From NCBI RefSeq assembly GCF_030815255.1, contig NZ_JAUSWN010000005.1:62001-126000 (forward strand): a stretch of 64,000 nt of DNA, written 5' to 3'. Origin of the DNA: Hathewaya limosa (GTDB lineage: Bacteria; Bacillota; Clostridia; Clostridiales; Clostridiaceae). This document shows, piece after piece, positions 32,796 through 41,039 of this stretch. A model generated the notes under the pieces. The model searched no databases, was not told where the DNA came from, and worked only from the letters and a program-made list of their open reading frames with translations. Both the position numbers and the translations under genes were made by a program. Position 1 is the stretch's first letter. Each line of letters starts with the position of its first letter.

Positions 32796-34115
32796 ATGTT
32801 TCATAGTAAATTAAGAAACTGTTGCAAGGAATCTTTATTATGTAAAAAGAGTACTAAATTAAGGGTTGTTATATATTTGATTTTAGTAGTGATATCAATA
32901 GAAATTTCTTATTTTAAAATTTCTTCAGCTATTCAAAGAGATATAGGTGAAAAAGCCATACTTGTTGTAGAAGATTTGACCAAATGTATCACTATAGATG
33001 AAAAGGAAATTAACCGATTACTTTCTTTAGATTTAAATCAACTAATAAAAGATAATATAAATCTAAAATTTGAAAATAAAGCAAGAGATTTAATGAAATA
33101 TTTAGATATAAAATATATTTATGTTATATCTGCAATACCTGATTCACAAGTAAGATATACGGTGGAGAAAGGCGAAGAAAATTTATATAATAAACCAGAA
33201 GGAACACCCTTAAATGCTGTTTATTTACTAGATGCTGTAATAAGTGATATTGAAAGAAATAAGGATATGACTGATGGAAAGTATTCAAAAAAAGATAGAT
33301 ATACTGTCATTGATAATGAATATACTAAGGTTTATAAGAATAAAAAACCAACATACTTTTTGAATAAAGATAAATGGGGAGAATATTTGACGGCGTATGT
33401 TCCGTTTTATGATACTAGTGGAAAGTTTATAGGGGTTATGGGAGTTGATATTTATCTTAAACGATATCTAAGAGTACTAAATAATAACATGTTTAGTGTG
33501 GTTGGAATTAGTATAATTAACATTATCATTATTATAATTGCAATAATTGAAATAATTAAACTAAGAAACGAAAATTACTCTGTTAATAAGAAAGTAGAAA
33601 AACTGTCAGTATGTTCGCTAACTTATGTATTAAATAGAGGAAGTTTCATGGAGAAATTTAAAGATGAGTTTGATAATAGTAAGAAACAGAAGGGACATTT
33701 AGCTATAATATTCATAGATGTGGATTATTTTAAAGAATACAATGATAATTATGGACATATTGCAGGGGATAAAGTCTTGATAAAAGTAGGTGAAAGTGTA
33801 ACTAGAGTAATAAATAAATACTCGGGAATTGTGGGAAGGTATGGGGGAGATGAATTTATTGTACTCTTAAGTGAGGTAGAGGCTTCGGAAACGGAAGCTG
33901 TGGCTACAGAAATTTCAAAAGAAATAAATAAGCTAAAAATAAAAAATGAATACTCTCCAATTAGCAAATATCAAACAGTTAGTATTGGTGTTGCTAGTAT
34001 TATTCCGACTAAAGAAACAATAGAAGATTTAATAAGTTATGCAGATAAAGCATTGTACAAAGCTAAAAGAGAGGGAAGAAACCGTACATGTGTATGGATA
34101 GAAGACTTTAAATAG
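32796..34115 (+). CDS. Membrane diguanylate cyclase with extracellular sensor
   Basis: A 439-residue c-di-GMP synthase. An N-terminal membrane helix (about 25-47) and a second one (FSVVGISIINIIIIIIAIIEII) flank an extracellular Cache-like sensor containing YFLNKDKWGEYLTAYVPFYDTSGKFIGVMGVDIYLKRY. The cytosolic GGDEF domain is intact: DVDYFKEYNDNYGHIAGD, RYGGDEFIVLL, and TVSIGVASIIP. The I-site RxxD is not obvious before GGDEF. It is likely an active cyclase and opposes the EAL protein at 28,986. A solitary promoter and a terminator at 34,155 suggest a single-gene unit. Confidence 0.9.
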   Translation: MFHSKLRNCCKESLLCKKSTKLRVVIYLILVVISIEISYFKISSAIQRDIGEKAILVVEDLTKCITIDEKEINRLLSLDLNQLIKDNINLKFENKARDLMKYLDIKYIYVISAIPDSQVRYTVEKGEENLYNKPEGTPLNAVYLLDAVISDIERNKDMTDGKYSKKDRYTVIDNEYTKVYKNKKPTYFLNKDKWGEYLTAYVPFYDTSGKFIGVMGVDIYLKRYLRVLNNNMFSVVGISIINIIIIIIAIIEIIKLRNENYSVNKKVEKLSVCSLTYVLNRGSFMEKFKDEFDNSKKQKGHLAIIFIDVDYFKEYNDNYGHIAGDKVLIKVGESVTRVINKYSGIVGRYGGDEFIVLLSEVEASETEAVATEISKEINKLKIKNEYSPISKYQTVSIGVASIIPTKETIEDLISYADKALYKAKREGRNRTCVWIEDFK

Positions 34116-34154
34116 ATAATAATAACAATTATAAATAATAGAAATAATTTAATG

Positions 34155-34188
34155 GAGTCACATAGTTTTTATGTGGCTCTTCTTTTTT
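34155..34188 (+). terminator. Intrinsic terminator
   Basis: GAGTCACATA (34,155-34,164) pairs with TATGTGGCTC (34,170-34,179), one G-T pair, followed by a T-run. It ends the diguanylate cyclase transcript. Confidence 0.8.
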
Positions 34189-34299
34189 GGGTAAAAGGTA
34201 GGCATAAGGGATGGACAATATTTCAACAAATAAAAGACAATAAGAATTTATTAGAGGGGAGCCATAGAGCTTCCTTATTTTTGTGGAAGGAGTAGAAAA

Positions 34300-34710
34300 A
34301 TGTCTGAAAAAATAAATGAAAACAATAATTATGAAAAAGTGATGGAGTTCATGAAGGAAGAAGAAAGAAAGGAAAAAAATCATAATAGGAGATATTACAG
34401 ACATAACATTTCACTTGAGTATCTACAAAAACAAAATGTACCCGTAGAATTCCAATATTTAAAAAGTGGGTTTGGCTATGAAAAGGAATTTGATGAGCCA
34501 TTAGATTTTATTGACTTAATTAAAAATCCAGAGTTAGCAAAAGCCTTAAAAATTTTAAAACAATTAGATATAAGAGTTATTGAACTTAAGTATAGATTAG
34601 GATTTTCACTATACGAAATTTCTTTGAAATTAGGAATAAAATATGATGCAACTAAAAAAATACATATAAGAGCTTTAGCAAAGCTTAAAAAATTTTTAGA
34701 TAAAACTTAA
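34300..34710 (+). CDS. Sigma-like regulator, copy 1
   Basis: A 136-residue protein with a C-terminal sigma-70 region-4-like helix-turn-helix: IELKYRLGFSLYEISLKLGIKYDATKKIHIRALAKLKKFL. The N-terminal half is charged, with a conserved RRYYRHNISLEYLQKQNVPVEF box that is nearly repeated in the second copy at 35,769. Such small sigma-like factors control recombination or transfer genes on conjugative elements (for example Orf7 of Tn916-type elements). GTGGAAGGAG precedes the ATG. A conserved block (34,750-34,808) follows that recurs after copy 2. Confidence 0.75.
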   Translation: MSEKINENNNYEKVMEFMKEEERKEKNHNRRYYRHNISLEYLQKQNVPVEFQYLKSGFGYEKEFDEPLDFIDLIKNPELAKALKILKQLDIRVIELKYRLGFSLYEISLKLGIKYDATKKIHIRALAKLKKFLDKT

Positions 34711-34749
34711 AAAATTTTAAAATATTTGTCCCTTTTTTTGTTCTCGCGT

Positions 34750-34808
34750 GGCTATATAATAAGCAGGTAATTTAGTTAGTTTTATTGTTCTTTGAAAACT
34801 TAATATAG
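34750..34808. promoter_or_regulatory. Conserved block downstream of sigma-like copy 1
   Basis: GGCTATATAATAAG (34,750-34,763) and TTGAAAACTTAATATA (34,792-34,807) are repeated, with almost the same 42-43 nt offset, after copy 2 (36,218 and 36,261). TATAAT inside the first box looks like a -10 element. A promoter recognised by the sigma-like factor itself is one explanation; a duplicated leader is another. Confidence 0.45.
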
Positions 34809-34891
34809 AAAAATATTACTATGTAGCTTCAATAACCTAAAAGAAACATTACTAGACTTATATAACATTTAAAATGTTAAAAAAATAACAT

Positions 34892-34985
34892 AAACTGTCT
34901 TAAAACAGAAAGAAAACACAATATATTGATTATTATTATATTGAAAATCAACATATTGTGTATAAAGTTCATTTTAAGACAGTTT
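34892..34985. repeat. Large two-tier hairpin
   Basis: AAACTGTCTTAAAA (34,892-34,905) pairs perfectly with TTTTAAGACAGTTT (34,972-34,985). Inside, ACACAATAT pairs with ATATTGTGT and TTGATT with AATCAA. The last arm ends in T residues just before the AAGGAGG site of the next gene. It could be a terminator/antiterminator, a cruciform, or a protein-binding site. The 306-bp gap holds nothing else. Confidence 0.65.
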
Positions 34986-35017
34986 TTATATAAAAATAAA
35001 ATGCAAGGAGGAATAAA

Positions 35018-35518
35018 ATGACTAAGAAATTAGAGGATTTAATAAAAATACCAACAGAGATTAAGGATAATAAAAAGCACTTTTATCATAATACAAAGAT
35101 TTTATTAAAAATGTATCCAAAAGTATTATGGAAGATAAATAATGAGCTTGATGATATTTATGAAGAATGTTCACAATGTACAACCTTATCATTAAAAGAA
35201 TTTATAGATATTTTGGATGAAGATATAAATAAATCAAGGTTAGAAGAACGTCTTAAAAATATAATTTATAGTAATTCCATTGTTAAGGTTATTGATAGAG
35301 CTATGGAAATTTTGAAGAGCTATCCATCAAATGGAGAAATTTATTATGAATTATTAAAACATTCATTTATGGCAGTAAATAAACCTGGAGAATCTAATTT
35401 ATTAGAACAATTTTCTATGTCTAGGAGCACTTATTTTAGAATGAAAAGAGAAGCTATTAATTTATTAGGAATAATTTTATGGGGATATGAATTACCAAGA
35501 ATTATTAATATGATTTAA
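35018..35518 (+). CDS. ArpU-like regulatory protein
   Basis: A 166-residue protein of unknown exact function. The N-terminal half is helical and charged. The C-terminal part EIYYELLKHSFMAVNKPGESNLLEQFSMSRSTYFRMKREAINLLGIILWGYELP looks like the helix-turn-helix end of ArpU-type or sigma-like phage regulators (iS.sTYyr.KkeAi..L). It sits between two paralogous sigma-like genes, with a large hairpin upstream and two terminators downstream. A regulatory role in excision or transfer is inferred. Confidence 0.55.
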   Translation: MTKKLEDLIKIPTEIKDNKKHFYHNTKILLKMYPKVLWKINNELDDIYEECSQCTTLSLKEFIDILDEDINKSRLEERLKNIIYSNSIVKVIDRAMEILKSYPSNGEIYYELLKHSFMAVNKPGESNLLEQFSMSRSTYFRMKREAINLLGIILWGYELPRIINMI

Positions 35519-35626
35519 TAATATTTCAATTCTAAAATATTGAGACTAAATAGGCACTATCTTGGTACGGACACTACACTTTAATACTGTTAACATATAT
35601 ACAATAGGAATATTATGGAGTCTTGA

Positions 35627-35667
35627 AAGTCCTGAAATGCTAATTAAAGCATGGAAGGGCTTTTTTT
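35627..35667 (+). terminator. Intrinsic terminator
   Basis: AAGTCCTgaaATGCT pairs with AGCATggaAGGGCTT (an interrupted stem with G-T pair) followed by T-run. It ends the ArpU-like gene transcript. Confidence 0.65.
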
Positions 35668-35702
35668 ATGCCATAAATTTCTAAACTCAATATAAATAAT
35701 CT

Positions 35703-35740
35703 CAAAAAGAGTCGTGCGATTTTTCGTACGGCTCTTTTTG
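35703..35740 (+). terminator. Strong hairpin before sigma-like copy 2
   Basis: CAAAAAGAGTCGTGCG (35,703-35,718) pairs with CGTACGGCTCTTTTTG (35,725-35,740). The long AT/GC stem and T-rich distal arm suit a terminator. It is only 28 bp from the next start, so it might also attenuate that gene. Confidence 0.75.
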
Positions 35741-35768
35741 GGGTTTAAGAAGGAAGGAGTAGTTAATA

Positions 35769-36179
35769 GTGTTAAATGAAGAAAAAGAAGAAAAGTTTTT
35801 AGAGATTGAGATGGTTATTGAAGAAGAGTTAAAGAAAGAAAAAAACAATGAAAGGAGGTATTACAGACATAATATTTCTCTTGAATATTTAGAAAATCTT
35901 AATGTGCCAGTAGGGATTTTTTGTGAAAAAGATAGTACAAGCTTTAATAAAGAAATGGAAGCTTTATTTGACTTTATAGATTTAATAAGCAATGAAAGAT
36001 TGTTACAGGTTTTAAAAAAAATAAATGAGTCAGATTTTAAATTATTAGAACTTAGGTACAGATATGGTTTTTCTCTAAATGAAATAGCAATAAAGCTACA
36101 AATTAAAAATACTACTGCGAGGCAAAGGCATATAAGAGTTTTAGCAAAGTTAAAATCAATGATTGAAAAAAATATATAA
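35769..36179 (+). CDS. Sigma-like regulator, copy 2
   Basis: A 136-residue paralogue of the gene at 34,300, same length, with shared RRYYRHNISLEYLENLNVPVGIF and ELRYRYGFSLNEIAIKLQIKNTTARQRHIRVLAKLKS boxes. The C-terminal part is a sigma-70 region-4-like helix-turn-helix. The start is GTG with GAAGGAG upstream. The N-termini differ and so do the putative recognition helices (KYDATKKIHI against KNTTARQRHI), so the two copies may read different promoters. It is followed by the same block as copy 1 and by the candidate structured RNA. Confidence 0.75.
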   Translation: MLNEEKEEKFLEIEMVIEEELKKEKNNERRYYRHNISLEYLENLNVPVGIFCEKDSTSFNKEMEALFDFIDLISNERLLQVLKKINESDFKLLELRYRYGFSLNEIAIKLQIKNTTARQRHIRVLAKLKSMIEKNI

Positions 36180-36217
36180 ATATTTCTTTAAAAATGTAAC
36201 ATTTAAGCTTATTCCAA

Positions 36218-36278
36218 GGCTATATAGTGAGGGCATTTTTATAAGTGCTTCAAAAGCTCCTTGAAAACTTAATATACG
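36218..36278. promoter_or_regulatory. Conserved block downstream of sigma-like copy 2
   Basis: GGCTATATAGTGAG (36,218-36,231) and TTGAAAACTTAATATA (36,261-36,276) match the block after copy 1. Here the block runs directly into the candidate structured RNA, so it is a good candidate for its promoter. Confidence 0.45.
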
Positions 36279-36279
36279 G

Positions 36280-36530
36280 TATATCAGGAGAACTACCTTT
36301 GCTACTAGAAATGGTAAGCAACAGAAGCAGAGCGCCATGAACATTATGTATGCGAGCGATTAAAACTGGCTTTAAATAGTCTGTGGAAAGACTAATTGCG
36401 ATGATAAGCAAAGGGATAAATAATGATACTTCTGCCTTGAACGCTTATCGGCATTGGGCAGCCCACAAGGAATGATGGGATAACGCTCATTTGGCTTGAG
36501 AACTTATAGCCATGTTAGCTTATATGATGT
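36280..36530 (+). ncRNA. Candidate structured RNA / long leader
   Basis: About 250 bp that are clearly richer in G and C than the surroundings and lack an open frame. Several short helices can be drawn: TTTGCT/AAGCAA (36,298-36,321), TAGTCT/AGACTA (36,377-36,394), GATAAGC/GCTTATC (about 36,402-36,448), TGGG/CCCA (36,455-36,465) and GGCT/AGCC (about 36,493-36,513). The stretch lies between the second sigma-like gene and the helicase gene. It could be a leader with regulatory structure or an independent RNA. No known RNA family was recognised. Confidence 0.5.
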
Positions 36531-36624
36531 TTTTCTAAAAACAACTTGATATATCCCCTTAAGTTGTATCAGGGAGGTTGAGAACAAATATGATACAAAA
36601 AATTACTGTTTAAGCAACTTGCTT

Positions 36625-36685
36625 GACAGCAGAAACTATGCGGTGGAGTTTGAATATTTAATATCCACCGTATTCTTGTGCTGTC
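36625..36685. repeat. Two-stem hairpin upstream of the helicase
   Basis: GACAGCA (36,625-36,631) pairs with TGCTGTC (36,679-36,685); inside, CGGTGGA (36,641-36,647) pairs with TCCACCG (36,664-36,670). It ends 27 bp before the GAGGAGAG site of the helicase gene. It may be an attenuator or a protein-binding site such as an origin element. Confidence 0.65.
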
Positions 36686-36719
36686 AGGTATTGTACATAT
36701 AATATGAGGAGAGAAGATT

Positions 36720-39026
36720 ATGTATGATATAAAAATAGTAGATGAATTTAATTTAAAAAAGTACATTGAAAATCATAGAATTAAGGGAATATATAAATAT
36801 CTTTTTACTTTTGATAAAAGCTATATTTTTATTATGAAAGAAAATAAAAATATCAATACTTATTATGTAATTTCTAGTATAAGCAATGTTATGGTATCTA
36901 TTTTAAGAAGCAAAAATGAGTATTCAGATAGTATAAGAAATAAGCTCATAGAAAAATTTATTAATACACCTTATTATGAAATGACTCTTAAAGATGATCC
37001 ACAGGACATGATTGAATTTATTTTTACAAAGCTTATGGCTGAAAATGGGTTTAAGGTTAGAAAAAATCAAATAGAACTTTCTAAAGTAATGTATAAAGGT
37101 ATTAAAAAGAATCATATTGAAATTTGTGAAGCAGCAGTAGGAATAGGTAAGACTTATGCTTATATAGTGGCTAGTATTGTATATGTTCTTTATGAAAGAC
37201 ATAGAAGAATTAAATCAGGATTGTATACAGCTTTAAATAATAAAGAGATAGCAATTCCTTGTGTTATTTCAACATCCAGTATTGAATTGCAAAAAGCTAT
37301 TGTAACAACATATGTACCTATATTATCTAATATTTTAAAGAAGAATAAGATTATAAAGAACAATTTAAGCGCAGTTTTAAGAAAGGGTAAGGAGCATTAT
37401 CTTTGTGTTAATAGATACAATAGATTAATAAATTATATAAGAAATAGTGAAAAAGCTGTGGACAAAGAGTTATTGATAAAGTTAAATGAACTTGGAATTC
37501 TACATAATGGAATTGACTTAGATAAATATAAGGGGTTGAAGAATCATGTTATTCAAAAGATTAATGTTCCTAAAGGTTGTGGCAGTTCTTGCCCCCACTT
37601 TAATGAATGCAAGTATATAAAGTACATGGATTATCTTAAATCCTCAAAACATGATTTTCAAGTATGTAATCATAACTACTATTTGGCTGATTCAGTTAAA
37701 CGATCATTAGGTAAAAGAACTCTTATTCCAGAACACTTTGTAGCAGTTATTGACGAAGCTCATAAATTGCCTGAGGCAGCTCTTCAAATACTTGGAGAAA
37801 GCTTTGGAAGTGAGGATATAACTGTAATGAGTAACATTTTAAATAGTAGTTTAAAAGGTAATAAGACATATTTGAAAAAAGCTAAAGAAAAATTACAACA
37901 GCTAAGCACTTTAAGAAATAAGTTTTTTAATAGTTTAATATCTAAAATAAATATAGATATGATAGGAGAAGAAGAGTCAAAAATAAATATAGAAATAGAA
38001 AGGTATGAAAAAAATATACTTTACAATATGTACAAAAACATTATTAATATTAAAAGGTATTGTGAAGAAGATATTTCTAAAGGAAGAAGTTTGGAAATTA
38101 TGATTGAAGAAATTGAGAAAAAAATTAAAGTTTTTATGAATACAAATAAAATCACTTGTTGGCTTGAAAATCCTAAAAGTAAGAAATTAATTAGTCTTTG
38201 CGGTACACCTATAGACATAGAAGAGCAGCTCAATAAAATATTATGGAAAAATGGTATTCCTAAAATATTGACTTCAGCCACATTATCTGACGACAGAGGT
38301 TTTAAATATTATAAAAGTAAAGTTGGAATAGATAAGGTAAGCAAAAATTATTTGGGGGAAATTAGTTTACATTCATCCTTTGATTATAGAAGTAATACCT
38401 TGTTATATATCAGTGAAAATATTCCTTTTCCCAATAAACAAAGTGAGGAATATATTAAAGTCTTAGCAGACGAAATAATAAAAATAGTGGAAGCTACTTT
38501 TGGACATGCAGTAATTCTATTTACTTCATATTCTTTAATGTCTAAAGTATATGAAGTAGCACGTCATAAAATAAATTATACAGTTATGAAAATGGATAAA
38601 AGTGAAAAAAACATAGTAGAAAAATTTAAAAATAGTAGAAACGGAGTTTTATTTGCTACAGGCTCCTTTTGGGAAGGGGTAGATTGCCCTGGGGATATTC
38701 TTTCATCACTTATAATAGTAAATCTGCCATTTCCAACACCGACACCAATTCTTGATTATAAGAAAAAACAATATGAAGAGCTAAGCCAATTTATTGAGCA
38801 GATTATATTTCCAGAGATGCTTATTAAACTAAAGCAAGGTATGGGAAGACTTATAAGATGTGAAACAGACACAGGGCTTATTGCTATTTTAGATTTTAGA
38901 ATAAGTAAGAAAGGTAAGTATCGAAAAAGACTACTTGAAGCTCTTAAAGAATATAGAGTAACAGATTCTATTCATGATGTTGGAAGATTTTTCAGAAAAG
39001 TTAAAAAAGAAGAATATTTTTTATAG
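36720..39026 (+). CDS. DinG/XPD-like Fe-S DNA helicase
   Basis: A superfamily-2 DNA helicase of 768 residues. Walker A is EAAVGIGKT (residues 137-145); DEAH is at 345-348. An iron-sulphur cluster site between them is marked by C229, C287, C291 and C297. The C-terminal motor half has SATLSDDRGFKYYK, GSFWEGVDCPGD and the motif VI GMGRLIRCETD. These features are those of DinG/XPD 5-to-3 helicases. It lies in the recombination block between a structured leader and the serine recombinase, suggesting a role in element replication or processing. It lacks the exonuclease domain of some Firmicute DinG proteins. Confidence 0.88.
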   Translation: MYDIKIVDEFNLKKYIENHRIKGIYKYLFTFDKSYIFIMKENKNINTYYVISSISNVMVSILRSKNEYSDSIRNKLIEKFINTPYYEMTLKDDPQDMIEFIFTKLMAENGFKVRKNQIELSKVMYKGIKKNHIEICEAAVGIGKTYAYIVASIVYVLYERHRRIKSGLYTALNNKEIAIPCVISTSSIELQKAIVTTYVPILSNILKKNKIIKNNLSAVLRKGKEHYLCVNRYNRLINYIRNSEKAVDKELLIKLNELGILHNGIDLDKYKGLKNHVIQKINVPKGCGSSCPHFNECKYIKYMDYLKSSKHDFQVCNHNYYLADSVKRSLGKRTLIPEHFVAVIDEAHKLPEAALQILGESFGSEDITVMSNILNSSLKGNKTYLKKAKEKLQQLSTLRNKFFNSLISKINIDMIGEEESKINIEIERYEKNILYNMYKNIINIKRYCEEDISKGRSLEIMIEEIEKKIKVFMNTNKITCWLENPKSKKLISLCGTPIDIEEQLNKILWKNGIPKILTSATLSDDRGFKYYKSKVGIDKVSKNYLGEISLHSSFDYRSNTLLYISENIPFPNKQSEEYIKVLADEIIKIVEATFGHAVILFTSYSLMSKVYEVARHKINYTVMKMDKSEKNIVEKFKNSRNGVLFATGSFWEGVDCPGDILSSLIIVNLPFPTPTPILDYKKKQYEELSQFIEQIIFPEMLIKLKQGMGRLIRCETDTGLIAILDFRISKKGKYRKRLLEALKEYRVTDSIHDVGRFFRKVKKEEYFL

Positions 39027-39033
39027 CAATATA

Positions 39034-39057
39034 AAGCAGTTACAGAGGTAGCTGCTT
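39034..39057 (+). terminator. Weak intrinsic terminator
   Basis: AAGCAGTTAC (39,034-39,043) pairs with GTAGCTGCTT (39,048-39,057) with one mismatch and is followed by a T-rich stretch. Confidence 0.5.
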
Positions 39058-39100
39058 ATTTTTGCTTGTTATTAAAAAGAAGTTAGGGGGAGATTTCTTA

Positions 39101-39241
39101 ATGGATAACAATATAAAATATAGTGTTCAGTTAGCTATGTTAAATCAATTGCTTGGGCTCAAACTTATTACAGATAAGGAATATAACACGATTAAAATGG
39201 AGTTGATGAAAAAATATAATATTATGACAATTAATGCTTGA
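39101..39241 (+). CDS. Small SHOCT-like protein
   Basis: A 46-residue protein with GGGGGAGA before the ATG. LLGLKLITDKEYNTIKMELMKKY resembles the SHOCT motif, a short helical hairpin found in small proteins of clostridial mobile elements next to serine recombinases. It may act as an excision or oligomerisation accessory. It lies 72 nt upstream of the recombinase gene. Confidence 0.6.
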   Translation: MDNNIKYSVQLAMLNQLLGLKLITDKEYNTIKMELMKKYNIMTINA

Positions 39242-39312
39242 TTCATTGTGTATTCAGATATATAATTAAAACTAATAAGCTGTGGGAATACACTTTGTGA
39301 GGAGCGATTTGA

Positions 39313-41034
39313 ATGGTGGATGTTAAAGTAATAAAAGCAAGCTCAGGCAGAATTGATAGACGTAATGCAAAAGTAATAGATAGATTGAGAGTTGGGGCTT
39401 ACTGTAGAGTAAGTACTGATTCAGAAGAACAATTAAACAGTTACAATTCTCAGGTAGAGCATTATAGAAATATGGTTGAAGCTAATCCACAGTGGAGTCT
39501 TGTTGATATTTATGCTGATGAAGGCATAAGTGGCACAAAAACAGATAAGAGAGCAGAGTTTCAAAGAATGATAAATGATGCAGTAGATGGGAAGATTGAT
39601 TTAATAATAACCAAGTCAATTTCAAGATTTGCTAGAAATACTTTAGATACTTTGAAATATGTAAGATTATTGAAGGATTATAACGTTGCAATTTTATTTG
39701 AAAAAGAAAATATCAATACTTTAACAATGAATGGAGAAATGTTATTAACTATCTTAAGTTCACTAGCACAACAAGAAAGTGAATCTATTTCAACTAATGT
39801 AAAAATGGGACTAAAAATGAAAATGAAACGTGGAGAGCTTATAGGTTTTAATGGCTGCTTAGGATATGATTATGATACAGTAAATAAAGTAATAACAGTA
39901 AATAAAGAAGAAGCTAAAATAGTCAGATATATTTTTAAAAGATATATTGAAGGTGTAGGATGTTTTGTTATTGCAAAAGAGCTTACACAATTAAAATATA
40001 AAACTAAAAAAGGAAATACTAATTGGAATGATAGTTCAGTTAGAAGAATTATAACTAATGAAAAATACAAAGGAGATTTATTATTAGGAAAGACTTTTAC
40101 TGTTGACCCAATATCCAAAAGAAGACTTGATAATATGGGGGAAGAAGAGAAGTATTATATAAGTTCTAATCATGAACCTATAATATCAGAAGAAGTATTT
40201 AATGAAGCTCAAAAAATACTTGAAAAGCGTAGTGCAAAGAGTAATAACAAAGGAAGAGGAGAAAAGTATAGTAGAAAATTTGCTTTTAGCAGTAAAATAG
40301 AATGTGGCTTTTGCGGTGGCATAGCTACTAGACGTAGATGGCACAGTAGTACAACTCACGAAAAAACTATCTGGCATTGTTATGTATCTACTAAAAAAGG
40401 TAAAAAGTATTGTCCGGACAGTAAAGGAATAAATGAGAAGATTATTGAGAACGCTTTTATTGAAGCATTTAATATGTTTTGTCTACAAAATAAAGATATA
40501 GTTACAGAATTCATGGAAACTGTAGAAAATACTCTTAATAACACTAATACAGCTAAAGAATTAAAAAGAGTTGAAAAAGAAATAATTTCTTATGAAAATA
40601 AGCTGAAAAAGTTAGTGGATATGAGAATTGATGAAATAATTGATAAAGCTACTTATGAAATTAAATTCACAGAGCTTTCTACCGCATTAGAAAAGTTTAA
40701 GGCTGAAAAAGTTGATTTAGATGCTTCTAATGAAAATAACATTGATATTAAAAAAAGAATAAATAGTTTTAGAAAAGTATTTGATAGTAATAAACCAATT
40801 AAAGAATTTGATAGAATAGTTTTTGAAAGTGCAGTTAATAAAATTATTTTAGGTGGAACCGATGAAGATGGAAATAAAGATCCATATATGATAACATTCA
40901 TATTTAATTCTGGTATGAGTCATTCACTAAAAGGTAAACATGTGTTAGAATTAGATGTAAATAAAAATGACGAAGAAGTATGTTCCTATAGAGAATGCGA
41001 CACAAGACAAGTCAAGAAATATTTCTTAAAATAG
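39313..41034 (+). CDS. Large serine recombinase
   Basis: A site-specific integrase/excisionase of the large serine recombinase family (TndX/TnpX type), 573 residues. The resolvase domain includes RVGAYCRVSTDSEEQ with the nucleophile S34, and RFARNTLDT further on. A recombinase domain (from about residue 180, GFNGCLGYD, SVRRIITNEKYKGDLLLGK), a zinc-ribbon (CGFCGG...WHC) and a C-terminal coiled coil (about 405-470) follow. GAGGAG precedes the start. It is intact. The cognate att sites could not be identified without an empty site. It would mobilise the element that carries the sigma-like and helicase genes. Confidence 0.93.
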   Translation: MVDVKVIKASSGRIDRRNAKVIDRLRVGAYCRVSTDSEEQLNSYNSQVEHYRNMVEANPQWSLVDIYADEGISGTKTDKRAEFQRMINDAVDGKIDLIITKSISRFARNTLDTLKYVRLLKDYNVAILFEKENINTLTMNGEMLLTILSSLAQQESESISTNVKMGLKMKMKRGELIGFNGCLGYDYDTVNKVITVNKEEAKIVRYIFKRYIEGVGCFVIAKELTQLKYKTKKGNTNWNDSSVRRIITNEKYKGDLLLGKTFTVDPISKRRLDNMGEEEKYYISSNHEPIISEEVFNEAQKILEKRSAKSNNKGRGEKYSRKFAFSSKIECGFCGGIATRRRWHSSTTHEKTIWHCYVSTKKGKKYCPDSKGINEKIIENAFIEAFNMFCLQNKDIVTEFMETVENTLNNTNTAKELKRVEKEIISYENKLKKLVDMRIDEIIDKATYEIKFTELSTALEKFKAEKVDLDASNENNIDIKKRINSFRKVFDSNKPIKEFDRIVFESAVNKIILGGTDEDGNKDPYMITFIFNSGMSHSLKGKHVLELDVNKNDEEVCSYRECDTRQVKKYFLK

Positions 41035-41039
41035 TAGGT

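Noticed and set aside
34741..34800. rRNA spacer-like TTTGAAAACTTAATA sequence as an rRNA operon remnant
   Set aside because: No rRNA or tRNA sequence is adjacent, and the same block recurs after the second sigma-like gene, so it belongs to the mobile module.
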